Shown one piece after another: positions 43,033 to 60,600 of a stretch of 64,000 bases of DNA. This DNA is from Haematococcus lacustris. Taxonomy: Eukaryota > Chlorophyta > Chlorophyceae > Chlamydomonadales > Haematococcaceae. How positions within the stretch are numbered: the stretch's first letter is position 1; each line of letters opens with the position of its first letter. The translations under genes and the position numbers were made by a program. The notes under the pieces were generated by a model, which saw only the letters and a program-made list of their open reading frames with translations, was not told where the DNA came from and searched no databases. The stretch lies in contig JASKMD010000013.1 of assembly GCA_030144725.1 (NCBI GenBank), positions 1,512,322 to 1,576,321 of the forward strand, given 5' to 3'.

Positions 43033-46000
43033 GGACTCGCCCCCCGGGAGCTCAGGTTAGCGGTCCACAATGTGAATGGCCTTAAGCATGACACCACCTC
43101 AGTCAAGTTCACAGCTATTAGGAGGCTGGTGGCCGAGCATGATGTCATCGCTCTGTGCGAGACACGCAGCAATAGGATAGCGGAGTTCATGCAGCATGCG
43201 CCCACCCATAGTGCCTTTCACACTACTGTTTCACGTCAGGGGGTGCCGGGTCAGGGGGTGGCCCTTCTGCTGCGCAAGGAGCTAGCCAGGCACGCCAGGC
43301 TATGGCGCACCAGTAGTGCCATGCAGCTGCTTTGGGTCAGGCTGGCAGGGTGTGTGTGTGGGCTTGAGGGCGATGTGTTGCTGGGTGTGTGCTACATACC
43401 CCCCGCTCACAATGTCTCCGAGCACTTCAACCACTTGCTGCTAGAGCTCCAAGAGGCTACATCACACACACCACATGTCCTCCTGATGGGTGACCTGAAC
43501 TCTCATTTAGGCAAGCTGAGCGAGATAGGTGACCTCCATGGCTGGGCCATGCTGCATCCGGAGCTTTGCGTGCCTAGGATTGGCCCAGCCAAGTCTAACT
43601 TAGCGGGCAGGGAGCTAGTTGACGTGCTATCAGCTACAGGCCTTGTTGCCACCACCGGCAGGGGACATGGGGACATGGGACAGCGCACCTGCAGAGCTAG
43701 CACTCGCACGGAGCACATCATCATGTCTGAGTCGGTTTACTCTTTGAGCCACACATCTTCCTTTCCCGACGCTTGTCATGAGTTTGACCACTCCCCCATC
43801 ACCCTGTCTTTCAAGGCACCAGCACAAGCCACTACGCACATTCACACCTGCAATGCTGACTGCCACACTGGCCCACAGTTGCAATGGAAGCCAGATCAGG
43901 CTGCACGGTATGTGGGTGCCCTTATTGCCTTGGAAGAGGAGGTCATGGCTGTCAAGCAGGCTGTTGAGCAAGGCACACACCCTGACTCCATCAACCGCTT
44001 TGTGCATGACATCATATCACGGGCTGCGGGCAGTGCGGGGATGCTCAGGCCAACGCTCTGCCCATTGGCGCGTGTTGACAAGCACACCACAGTTAAGCCT
44101 GCCTGGTTTGACCGGTCATGCAAGGAGGCTAAAGCCGCACTCTGGCAGGCTCTGCGTAGCGGGGAGGCCTTGCACCTTTACAGGGCTAGAAAGCAGGCCT
44201 ATAGGAGGCTGGTTGCTAGAGCTAAGTCTGCGTGGTCCAAGCACAGAGCTGCCAAGCTTCTAGACATGCTCAAGCACAACCCTGGGGGTGCACTCAAGAT
44301 GCTCCGTGTCAAGCACGCACGCCAACAGTCCATGGTTCCCATTGACAAGTGGCATCAGCATCTGCAGGCCTATTTCACAACAACCACTACGACACACGAA
44401 GCACCCGATGTGATCCCTGAGCCAGCCAGGACCAGGCAAGCTGTGCCTGCCCATTTGCAAGCCGTCCCTCTTGGGAGAGGCAGACTTCACTCTGTCCCTG
44501 CCCCTGTCACAACACATCCGCCTGCCTATGAGCTGCCCCATCTTGACAACATCACATCCATTGTACAAGCACAACTACGTGAGCTCAACAATGACACAGC
44601 ACCTGGCCTGGATGGGCTCCCAGCCCCCTTCATCAAGCACGCCCGCACAGTTGAGGAGGGTGTTACCACATACTTGTTGCTCCCTCTGCTTGCCACATGG
44701 TTTCACAGCATGATGCGCACGGGGATCATCCCAGCGGCTTGGAAGGTAGCTAGAATCAGCCCCCTCTTCAAGGACACAGACCCCACAGACCCCAACAAGT
44801 ACAGAATGCTTGCTGTGAGTAGTGTGTTGTACCGCCTGTATGCTAACGTCTTGCGGCACGTGCTGACTGCCTGGTGCATGACACACAAAGTGCTGCCAGC
44901 TGAGCAGTTTGGGTTCATCCCGGGACGCAGCACCATGCAACCCATGTTCATTCTGCGCCATCTTGTCCATGCTCAAAAGGCTAGCGCAGATGCCAAGCAC
45001 CGCAAGCTTTTCACTGCCTTCATTGACTTCAAACAGGCCTATGATCACATACCTCGACAACAATTGTGGGAACACTTGCGGGTTGGGGTCAAGCTGCCAC
45101 AGCCCTTGCTTGCCTGCCTGGAGGGTCTGTATAGGGATGATAGCTATGTGCTGATAGATGGCCCCCACCGCACCCCCCCAGTGACTCCGGACCAAGGTGT
45201 CAAGCAAGGCTGCCCCATCAGCCCACTCTTGTTTGCTCTCTATGTTCACGACATTAGTAAGGAGTTCCTGGGTCCTGTTGATGCTGTGAGAGTGCAAGGC
45301 ACACCTGTCACCCATTTCATGTATGCTGATGACCTGACCCTGGTGAGCACCTCGTCCCACGGGCTGCAGCGGCTGGTCTGCCAGCTGCAAGGCTTTGCAG
45401 ACAGGAAACACCTTACAGTCAATGTGGGCAAGTCAAAAGTGATGGTCTTCAATGGCAACTCACAGACTGCAGCACCTAGCATTGGGTACAAGCATGAGAT
45501 CCTGCCTGTGGTGAGAGAGTTCAAGTATTTAGGCATGCACTTCAACCCCAGCGCCACCCCTGCTTTTGCTGCCACTCATATGAGGGCTGGCATGTTCCTC
45601 GCCATGCGCCAGGCGTGCAAGCGTGCCAAAGAGTATGGGGTCCTGCATGATCCATATGCCCTGTGTCACCTCATTAGAGCGTTTGTGCTCCCCTTAGGGC
45701 TGTATGGCAGCCAGGTATGGGGCACTGCTTTCCTTGGGCATGGTGTGCAACTCTCCAACCCAGTGCAAACACGCATGCTCAGCTTTCTCAGGTTTGCTGC
45801 CAGGGTACGTAGCTCAGTGTCAGGCCTGATGGTGCTGCATGAGTTGGGGCAGCTGCCCCTCCAACTTTACTGGCTAAGGGCTGCATGCAAGTTCTGGAAC
45901 ACTGCCAAACTTTCCCACAGTGACCTGCTGATGAGGGTCATCAAGGCAGATGTGGAGTTAGGCAGGAGCTGTCAGGCTAGTTGGAGTGCTCAGTTCCAGC

Positions 46001-46575
46001 TTGCCGCCAGAGAGCTGATGGGGGGTGAGTTCACCTTGAGCCCGGACATGGTCCTAGGCACCAAGGCTATGGAAGTCAAGTGGCTCGAGAGGTGGGGGAG
46101 GCGTTGGGTTGGGTTTGAGGGAGACCCTAGACTGCCTGAGACGGTGCATCGGGAGAGATGTTCGTATGCTGCATGGTTTAAGCATGGGGACGGCATTGGC
46201 ATCAATCACATGGCACCACACCTGCTTAACAGACAGCTCTCTACAGAAGTTCGCACGAGCCTGACTAGGTTCAGGTTAGGCAACAGCGGTCTGGGGGTGG
46301 AGAAGGCTCGGTTTGAGGGGGTAACTTTCATTGATCGCACATGCACCAGATGCACAGAGGGGGTAGTGGATGACGCCATGCATTTCATCTTTGAGTGCAC
46401 TGCCACGAGTTCCATCAGGGAGCAGCCGGAGTTTGCCTTGACTTTACAGAACAACAATGAGAACTTGCATGACTTCATGTTGAGCCCATGTGCACCTTTG
46501 TTTGTGCACCTTGCTATGAAGTGCGTTTCAGAAAGTCCCGAACCCCTTGAGGGGGAGGGCGGCCTAGCAGCCTAA
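43033..46575 (+). CDS. LINE ORF2: endonuclease and reverse transcriptase
   Basis: Open from just after the ORF1 amber codon to a TAA at 46573. The endonuclease domain starts at once with ELRLAVHNVNGLK, then ALCETR (Glu), LLMGDLNSH (Asp/Asn) and FDHSPI (His). The usual Asp of the SxxDYI motif appears as Glu in RTEHIIMS. The reverse transcriptase shows LPAPFIKHA, FGFIPGRST, FTAFIDFKQAYDHI (Asp), GVKQGCPISPLLFALY and the catalytic THFMYADDLTLV. A C-terminal CTRC...H...C motif closes it. There is no ATG before the conserved endonuclease N-terminus, so translation must come by readthrough, reinitiation at a non-AUG codon, or not at all. Confidence 0.9.
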   Translation, partial: GLAPRELRLAVHNVNGLKHDTTSVKFTAIRRLVAEHDVIALCETRSNRIAEFMQHAPTHSAFHTTVSRQGVPGQGVALLLRKELARHARLWRTSSAMQLLWVRLAGCVCGLEGDVLLGVCYIPPAHNVSEHFNHLLLELQEATSHTPHVLLMGDLNSHLGKLSEIGDLHGWAMLHPELCVPRIGPAKSNLAGRELVDVLSATGLVATTGRGHGDMGQRTCRASTRTEHIIMSESVYSLSHTSSFPDACHEFDHSPITLSFKAPAQATTHIHTCNADCHTGPQLQWKPDQAARYVGALIALEEEVMAVKQAVEQGTHPDSINRFVHDIISRAAGSAGMLRPTLCPLARVDKHTTVKPAWFDRSCKEAKAALWQALRSGEALHLYRARKQAYRRLVARAKSAWSKHRAAKLLDMLKHNPGGALKMLRVKHARQQSMVPIDKWHQHLQAYFTTTTTTHEAPDVIPEPARTRQAVPAHLQAVPLGRGRLHSVPAPVTTHPPAYELPHLDNITSIVQAQLRELNNDTAPGLDGLPAPFIKHARTVEEGVTTYLLLPLLATWFHSMMRTGIIPAAWKVARISPLFKDTDPTDPNKYRMLAVSSVLYRLYANVLRHVLTAWCMTHKVLPAEQFGFIPGRSTMQPMFILRHLVHAQKASADAKHRKLFTAFIDFKQAYDHIPRQQLWEHLRVGVKLPQPLLACLEGLYRDDSYVLIDGPHRTPPVTPDQGVKQGCPISPLLFALYVHDISKEFLGPVDAVRVQGTPVTHFMYADDLTLVSTSSHGLQRLVCQLQGFADRKHLTVNVGKSKVMVFNGNSQTAAPSIGYKHEILPVVREFKYLGMHFNPSATPAFAATHMRAGMFLAMRQACKRAKEYGVLHDPYALCHLIRAFVLPLGLYGSQVWGTAFLGHGVQLSNPVQTRMLSFLRFAARVRSSVSGLMVLHELGQLPLQLYWLRAACKFWNTAKLSHSDLLMRVIKADVELGRSCQASWSAQFQLAARELMGGEFTLSPDMVLGTKAMEVKWLERWGRRWVGFEGDPRLPETVHRERCSYAAWFKHGDGIGINHMAPHLLNRQLSTEVRTSLTRFRLGNSGLGVEKARFEGVTFIDRTCTRCTEGVVDDAMHFIFECTATSSIREQPEFALTLQNNNENLHDFMLSPCAPLFVHLAMKCVSESPEPLEGEGGLAA

Positions 46576-46886
46576 CGGCTGACGGCTTAAGCGGTGTAAG
46601 CCACATCACATAACCACGCCGCACGGCTGCACAGTTGGCACTTCGGAAACCATCGCGACCACCATAACAATTGCACTGAACATACGATACAGGACGGTGC
46701 GTGCGCAGTATCAAGCCCTTTCTGACAAATCCACAATAAAATAGCAATATCTAAGATATCGGCGACCTGGTCACTGAACCCGACACTGCAGTGACGCACA
46801 ATTGCGCGTGACTCCATGCTTGAAAGCAATTGCAACCGGACACGGGGCTACGCAGACTCGGCGACCATGCCTAGCCTCGAGCGGCC
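46576..46886. other. LINE 3' end and IDH 3' flank
   Basis: About 310 bases between the LINE ORF2 stop (plus strand) and the IDH stop (minus strand). It should contain both 3' UTRs; the exact LINE end could not be set. Confidence 0.5.
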
Positions 46887-53434
<6,548 letters not shown>

Positions 53435-54371
53435 GGTGGTGAATGCTCTAAGCAAGCCTACAGTCAGGCAGCAAGGTGACCCGGAGGATGTTGAATTGGT
53501 GCGGGGGACGAAGGGGTACGCTGGGGTCGTCGCGCGGTATAACGCAGTAACCGTGCCAGTTTCGGAGCTGTTTATTGGCGATGGTCCGCACAGGGTACGG
53601 CTACTCCAGACAGCTACGCTGTTGTGTGCACCTGGACAAATGAGCAGCCGATGCGCCTAAACGAGGTTCCGAAGCAAGCCGAAGCAAGCCAGGCAGCAAG
53701 CCGTCAATACTCCGCGTGATCACGAGTCGCAGCTACGAGTGTGCAGCTGCCGTTACAAAGAGTTGCCTGTCGCGGTGGCCGCCCTCGTCAGCACGTAATG
53801 GACATTTACCGACCTTTTGGTGTTGTCAGAGCGGGGATGACAAAGCGGGCAGGGGCGGGTGCGCTACACCTCAGGATGCGTCGTAATCCCACACCGATGC
53901 AGGATGCGGTTAGCATTTTACAAGATGGATGCAAAGCAGAAGCAAGTAACCCCAACTTGGTAACCAACCGATTGGGCCCGGGGGGGGGGTGGAATAGACC
54001 AAGCGAGTCAGCCGTGAGGTCGTCTATGGCCTTATTCTCTAGCCTTAGCTGACTCGATGTTTAGCTCTCCCTTCCTACTATTTCTTCCATCCTTAGCGGT
54101 GCTTCAGGTCCCCCCCGCCATACAGCTCTACCTGTATGACAGTAAATATATCTGGATGGATACATCAACCATGCTGTATCCTTATCCTCGCCCCTTCACT
54201 TCTCCACAGCAGTGAGAGACCGGTGTGTGTCCCTAACCTAGGAGTCGGGACTGTGTCCCTAACCTTTTCGCTAGAGCCCTACCCTATGCACACTCTAGCG
54301 CACACACATCCCCTTTGTAAGGGGCAATAGTATTGTTTGTTTGTTTGGCTCATGGCATGATACACATGTCA
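53435..54371. other. IDH upstream region and intergenic sequence
   Basis: Holds the IDH promoter side, a second copy of the dispersed repeat (54208-54289, matching 19245-19318) and a short GTTT run near 54335. No gene recognised. Confidence 0.45.
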
Positions 54372-55445
54372 CTATCGCTGCCGCTGGCGCCGCCGCTGCC
54401 ACTTTCGCAGCGGCCCCTTGTCGCGCATTTGCACCCACTCCTGGCCTGGCCTGCCTGGGTTAGGCATGGCTGGGCGGCCCAGCCAGCTGCTGAGCTCGCG
54501 TGGGCGGCCCGGCCCGGCTGCAATGCGGCGGATGTTCAGCGCGGCTGACACGTCTCGGTCGTAGAACCTGCGCTTGATGACATTGCTTGTAGAGCACATC
54601 AAGCCCCGGATCCGGGACCGCTTCGCCATGCTGCGCACCGGGTACAGCCACCTGCAAGGCAACATATGTCAACGCTCACTTGTCAAGACCCTTCCTTGCC
54701 AAACCAAGTGTCAGGCTGATGTGTGCGATACCATTCTACAGCTATGTAATGACTCCATTCCTACAATGCACATGCACCTGAGGTCTCTCACCTGAAGGAC
54801 TCTGCCTGGCCCTGCACCACGTTGGTGCGGGCAGAGCTGACCCGGCTGGTACGAATCTCATGCACCAGCACCACACGCCCAGGGAACTGCTTGCATGCCT
54901 CCCGTTGCATCTGCTTGACGGGCACGCCCTTGCTGCCAATGCTGCCACTGCCACTGAATGCTGCCCCATAGGCCAAGGCCAGGGGGCGACCTGCGGCTGC
55001 TGAGTTGCAGCGTACCTTGGCACCCTTGACAGTCTGCAGCCAAGGCACACAAGGAGAAACACACTGTGAGCTCAGGTCAAGGCATGGCAAAGACAAGCAT
55101 TGTGAGCACACATACTTGCACACATACTGTCTGGGTACGGCCTACTCACCTCAGCCCAGAACTTGGCCACCGTGCGCTGCTTGCCTCCGTACAGCCGGAA
55201 CCTGGCATTGGACCAGCGCCGCTTGGAGAGCTCGGCCCACATGGCCGGCCAGGTCGACAGCATCGTGTCAGCGTACTCCCGGTACCGCTGCATCGAGGCG
55301 GTGTAGTTGGGACTTGCGACAGCTCGTCCTGCTGAGGCTTGATGCCGGCCATCCAGACCTTGGACACCTTGGCGTGTTCCGTGATGCCGCTCTGCCGGTA
55401 GTACTGCCCCGCAGTCAGGCTCCAGCCAGAGCCACCCCTTGCTCA
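54372..55445 (-). CDS. Fanzor-family (eukaryotic TnpB-like) RNA-guided nuclease homologue, probably damaged
   Basis: Minus-strand pieces in order: SGWSLTAGQYYRQSGI and WMAGIKPQQDELSQ (about 55430-55315), then one base out of frame SMQRYREYADTMLSTW and MWAELSKRRWSNARFRLYGG to a donor at 55150, an exon 55033-54792 (LALAYGAAFSGSGSIGSKGV, VPVKQMQREACKQF, VVLVHEIRTSRVSSA, ending AESFR), and a last exon 54651-54372 starting FRWLYPVRS and carrying FYDRDVSAALNIRR. These match the Fanzor layout: helical segment, RuvC-II Glu, zinc ribbon position, RuvC-III Asp. The CxxC after RTSRV is replaced by SSAR, so the zinc ribbon is lost. The RuvC-I part is not seen. Frameshift near 55315 and the missing N-terminus suggest a decaying copy. 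Confidence 0.65.
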
Positions 55446-57116
55446 AGCCTCCGGTGCTTCAGTGCCGCCGCATGACGCCTGCATGGATGGGTGGGCACGC
55501 CGCGCGCTTCGCTTGCTGCCGCCGCTGCCGCTTCCGCCGCTTCCGCCATTACGGGTCGTCATTGGTGGCAGTGGTCTTTCATGAGCTGAGCCTGGGCCGG
55601 GTCCTACACCAAGCGGGTTGATGGGATGCTTGGCGTCGAGTTTGTGTGCCTGCATGACCTCGGCAAGCAGCCAGCTTCCTAAGTGTGACCTGGAGTTTGG
55701 CACACTCTAGCCGCAGCATGGCATCTTGCCCAGGCACCCTGACCACCCAGTACCCGGGCAAAAACCACCCTGCTAACAAAGAAGCTTTGCCCATTGTATA
55801 GGAGTTGGTGGTGCCACTCCTCTATGCCTCTCACCTACACGAGGCTCAATAGGGCGTGGAGTCCCACTAGGGAGTCGCGCTTGGGGCAAAGATCCCACTC
55901 AACTCTTGAATGTTGCTGAGTTTTGCCAAAAGGGGTTTTCGAAGCTGGCGTGTGCACATGCCTGCAGCATGCCGACATCCAAGTATCACATCCAAGTATC
56001 AAAACTGGGCTCCATGCGTCAGTTGTACCGCAGTGTACAGCAAAGGAGAACTCTGCATCTTGAGTTGTGGGTGTTGTGAAGCAGCATCTTAAAGGCCCAT
56101 TGCGCAGAGCGAAACCGTTCGCGTGTCTTGCAGATTGCCGGTCACCGTGGGTGCCAGCAGCTCGGGCGCGCAGGCGCAAGCGCGACGCAATGATAAGGCG
56201 TTCCGCGTTAAAATGACAACTCAACTCTCACCAGGCACGCCGCAAAGTCAAATGTCCCTTGCGTGGTGTTTCAATGGGAGGGGTAGCCAACTGTCCCACT
56301 CAAACAAGGGCCTTCATGGCTGTGTCCAGGGCATGGGGGTCAACTAGAGCATGGCATGAGGGTCAGCTATAGCATGGGGTCTCCACACATAGGCTGCAGC
56401 AAGTGACGTGGCATGTGTGATGCAACGTTAGTTTCCTGAGTTGCTGGCAGAACCTGCCAGCATAGCACCTGTCTGACATCTGAGCATGACTGCATGCACA
56501 TGTACATTCGAGCACATGTACATTAGAGCACAATCATAGCATCTACACAAACACGCATGTTGCATAGAAATGTTTCGTAGCCAAGCTGCTGGCAGAACCT
56601 GCTAGCATCGCATGTGCCTGCATTGCATTTACAATGTGCCTGCATTGCATTTACATTTGAGCATGACTGCATGCACATGTACATTAGAACACATAGCATG
56701 TACACAGACACGCATGGATATGTTTCTTAAACTTAACACTGATTGCAATGGCTTTCCTGACTGGGGGTGTTAAAGAATGCAGTCAAGCCATTGAGGCGAC
56801 TCTTCGTCACCGGGTAGTGTGTGTTTGTGTGACCGGTAGGACTTAAGCAGACTCCTGCGTGAGGCATGACGGCACGGTCGTGCCCTCGCGCAGGTATGGT
56901 GTTTGTTCCGCATGCACATAGTTACAGCTAGGGCGCGGCTCCCCCCGCCTAATATTAGGTATTAGATCTAACATGCGTATTAGATGACGATGTTTGATCC
57001 TGGGCGTTGTGAGTGCAGCCGTGCGACCCTAGCGCACTGGTCGCAATTGCAAGCGCGTCACATTGTCACTTCCAGCCGGCAGGCAGGCCGGCAGCTGCAT
57101 TGGCAGCCAAGCGGCG
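55446..57116. other. intergenic repeat-rich region, possible Fanzor 5' remains
   Basis: Minus-strand text at about 55540-55690 may be eroded Fanzor N-terminal sequence, but no motif proves it. From 56442 to 56735 there is a roughly 145-bp unit in tandem (GCTGGCAGAACCTG, TGACTGCATGCACATGTACA and ACACGCATG recur). At about 56948 CCTAATATTAGG-like text resembles 62627-62690. No gene recognised. Confidence 0.4.
56258..56312 (+). repeat. direct repeat flanking the LTR-element region, left copy
   Basis: Starts at TTGCGTGGTGTTTCAAT and ends with CAAACAAGGGCC. The same text with one base difference is at 62796-62850 in the same orientation. Confidence 0.75.
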
Positions 57117-57183
57117 ATGGCCGCAATCAGACAACAGAAGTACAGCGGCAAGAATACTGACACGTCTGTGGTGGTGTTGAAAC

Positions 57184-57355
57184 TGTTGCGTGATGAGTGG
57201 CGGTGATTGAGTTCTCCGTGACAGACTGGGCGTTGTCAGGAAGTCTGCCCGGGAATCGAACCCGGCCTCAGATCACCTCACCACATCACACTTCTCACAG
57301 GGGAGATCCAGATCTCTCAACCGGCATTAGCTTAGCCTTACATGGTCACGTAACA
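57184..57355 (-). repeat. 3' LTR (172 bp)
   Basis: TG...CA ends, identical by eye to 61958-62129. Contains a tRNA-like T-arm/B-box on the minus strand (GGTTCGATTCC within a CCGGG/CCCGG stem). Confidence 0.95.
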
Positions 57356-57370
57356 TTCCCCCCCACCTGG
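57356..57370 (-). promoter_or_regulatory. polypurine tract next to the 3' LTR
   Basis: On the minus strand AGGTGGGGGGGAA directly precedes the LTR, the expected position for the plus-strand DNA primer of reverse transcription. Confidence 0.7.
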
Positions 57371-57618
57371 CTCAGCTGTCCTCAGCTGACCACTGTGGTG
57401 TTGCCCCGCTCAGGCACATTGTGCCATCACTCGCGCCCACACTAGCGCTAGGTGTCTGAGTTCCAACCATGCCTCTACCAACAGGCCTGGGCCTCAGCTT
57501 CAACATCATCCTTAGCTTCAGCCTCGCCATCAGCCGCCTCCTCAGCCTCGGCACTCAGGTTGTGCTCTGTCAGGTACCTGGCCAACAGCTCTTGGCAGCC
57601 CACCAGCTGGGTGCTCAA

Positions 57619-60600
57619 CTACCATGTGTTATGCTCGTCACCGTGTCCTTGCCACTTGACCAGGAACTCAAGCCTTCTCTTCTTGCACTTGCCCTTGCGC
57701 TTGCCTTTGCTGGGCTCCAGCGTGTGGCCCACCACCTTCTCCACTGTGTATTGGGGCTCTCCATCTAGCCACTGCACAGGAGGTGGTCCAGCCAGCCCAG
57801 GCACTGCCCCTGAAGCATCTGTGCGATAGGGCTTCACTAAGGACACATGGAACACGTTGTGGAGTCGAGACCACTCATCTGGCAGCCACAGCTTCACCGC
57901 TGCTTTGCCCACCATGTACTGCACACTGAATGGGCCCACATAGCGAGGCTTTAGCTTACGGACTCCAGGCTGGTTAGCCTTACCCCTCATGTTCTGTGTG
58001 CTCAGCAGCACCATGTCACCAGGCAGGTAAAGTGCCTCACGCCGTTTGTTATCCTGATATGACTTCATGCGCTTCTGCGCCCGCGCTAGGCACTGCCTCG
58101 CCTGCTCAACCGCTGTCTTCATGCCCTTCACAAAATCATGCGCCTGCGGCACCTTTTGCGGCAAGTCGAGCAGCTCAGCCAGCCGCGGATGATAGCCGTA
58201 ATTCAGGTAGAAGGGCGTGCTGCGGACCGACTCCTGCCAGGCATTGTTGATGGCGAACTCCACCAGAGGTAAGTACTCCGCCCAGTCCCGCTGGTCAGGC
58301 CTGATGAAGTGCCTCAGCATTTCCTCAATTACCCGGTTAACACGCTCTGTTTGGCCATCTGTTTCAGGGTGGTAGGCGCTGGATAGGTTCACCTGGACCT
58401 GGAGCAGCTTGGTCACCTCAGCCCAGAATTTGTTGTGGAACTGGGGTCCTCTGTCACTGACCACACTCCTTGGCATCCCATGCAGCCGGAACACATGCTC
58501 AAGGAACAGCTTGGCATACTGTGTGGCAGTCATGCTCTCCCAGGTCTTCACCAGGTGTACCATCTTTGTTAGTCTGTCCACAAACACTAATATTGAGTCA
58601 TATTTGTTGGGCCCACTTGCAGGAAGCTTCACTATGAGGTCCATTGCCACGCTGTCCCATGGTCTCTCAGGTATGGGCAGCGGCTGCAGCAAGCCAGCAG
58701 GCTTCTTGGCACTTGACTTGTTCACTTGGCACGAGTGGCAGCTGCGCACATAGCTCTTCACGTCCTCTGACACACCAGGCCATGTAAACCAGCGCGTCAC
58801 CTGCTCAAGGGTCTTCGTCATACCCAGGTGACCAGCGGATCTGGTGTTATGCATGGTGTACATCACATTCTTCCGCAGCGCAGCGTCATCAGGAACCACC
58901 ACTCTGCCCCACTCAGTCAGCCACAGCCCCTCATGCTGGTACAGCTGCGATGTGAAGGCCTCATCAGCAAAGCGTGTGTCAGCCGCATAGGCTTGTTTGA
59001 TTGCCTGCATTAGGGTTAAGGGACCCGACTCGGTTGTGGACTGCTCGTCATCACCTTGTTTGTTTGATTTGTTTTGTGACTCTGTTGTTTGTTGTTGCTG
59101 CCGCAGGGATTCCCCCCCACCTGGCTGCGCCTTCTTTTGTTGTGCACTTGTCATTTTTGCCTGGCCAGGCGTATGGGCAGCAGCCAAATCATCTGGTGGG
59201 ACCAGCTGGTTTGCTCTTTGGGCAGCCTCCCGGGCAGCCACCTGCCCCAGCTCAGCATTTTCTCGCAGCCGGGCAGCAGTGCGGCGTGTAGTTATGGCGT
59301 AGATTGGCCTTTCAGCCCGGGAGCTTAGCGTCATGATCACAGTCATGGCGTCTTCAGAGTCAGCATTTTGTGGTGATGATGAGCTTGTTAGCGCCACCTC
59401 ATTGGCCAGAGCGGGATTACGGCTGATGGGGTCAGCCACATTAGTTGCACCGGGTATGTATTTGATTTCATACTTGTAGCGTGATAGCTCCTCCATCCAT
59501 CTGACCTGCCGCCTCGACAGATTGGGCTGTGTTTGCAGGTAGATGAGGGGATTGTGATCAGTCAGGATTGTAACATCAACTGCTCCATCCAAATAACACC
59601 TCCACTCTCTGACTGCTCTGATGATACCCAACAGCTCTTGCTCTCCAGTGGCATAGCGCGTCTCAGCTGGGGACATCTTTTTACTTGTGTAAGCAATTGG
59701 TCTGCCATCTTGCATCAGCACCCCTCCGGTGCCTACCAGCGACGCATCGGTGCACACTACAAAAGGCTTGCTGAAGTCAGGCAGAGCCAGCACAGGAGCA
59801 GAGCAGAGCGCCTCTTTCAGGGCATTAAAAGCTTCCAGCTCAGCCCCCCCAAAGTGTTCCCAGTCATACGCAGCAGCCACTTGCTTGCTGGTCAAGTTCG
59901 TCAACGGCGCAGCCAGAGAGCTGAAGTTTGATATGAACCGCCTGAAGTAGTTTGCCAGCCCCAGGAAAGCCTGCAGGTCTTTTAGGTTGCGCGGCGTCGG
60001 CCATTCTTTCACGACTTGCACTTTCGCAGGGTCGACAGCAATGCCTTTGCTGCCCACGATGTGGCCCAGGAACGCCAGCTGCGTCTTGTTGAACTCACAC
60101 TTTGCCAGTTTGGCGTAGAACTTGTTTTCTCGCATGAGCTGCAGGACTTGCCTCAGGTGCTGCACATGCTCCTCAGGGGTGTTGCTCATCACCAGAATGT
60201 CATCAATGTACACCAACACACACTCATTGATCAAAGGCTTGAATACGTTATTCATCATCCGTTGGAACGTAGCAGGAGCGTTGGTCAGCCCAAAACAGAG
60301 CACCTTGAACTGGAACTGGCCCATTGGCGTCGAGAAGGCAGTCTTAGGCACATCCTCCTCTGTGATCCTGATCTGGTGGTACCCAGACTGCAGGTCAAGG
60401 GAGCTAAACACCCTCTTGCCAGCCAGCTTGTCAAATAGGTCATCAATCCTGGGAAGGGGGTACCTGTCCCTCACTGTTAACTTGTTGAGAGCACGGTAAT
60501 CAATACACATTCTCAGGCTCCCATCTTTCTTTTGCACAAACAGGATTGGTGCCCCGTATGGGCTGCTGCTTGGCTCAACCAACCCTTTGGCCAGCAGCTC

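Larger units (their letters stand above)
41406..46575 (+). mobile_element. L1-like non-LTR retrotransposon (LINE), 5' end in gap
   Basis: ORF1 with a Gln/Ala-rich repetitive tail is followed by an ORF2 with an AP-type endonuclease, a reverse transcriptase and a C-terminal CCHC-like motif. Two ORFs, apurinic-type endonuclease and no RNase H point to the L1-like group, but clade placement needs a tree. The 3' UTR continues past 46575; no clear poly(A) or target duplication was found before the IDH gene at 46887. Confidence 0.92.
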
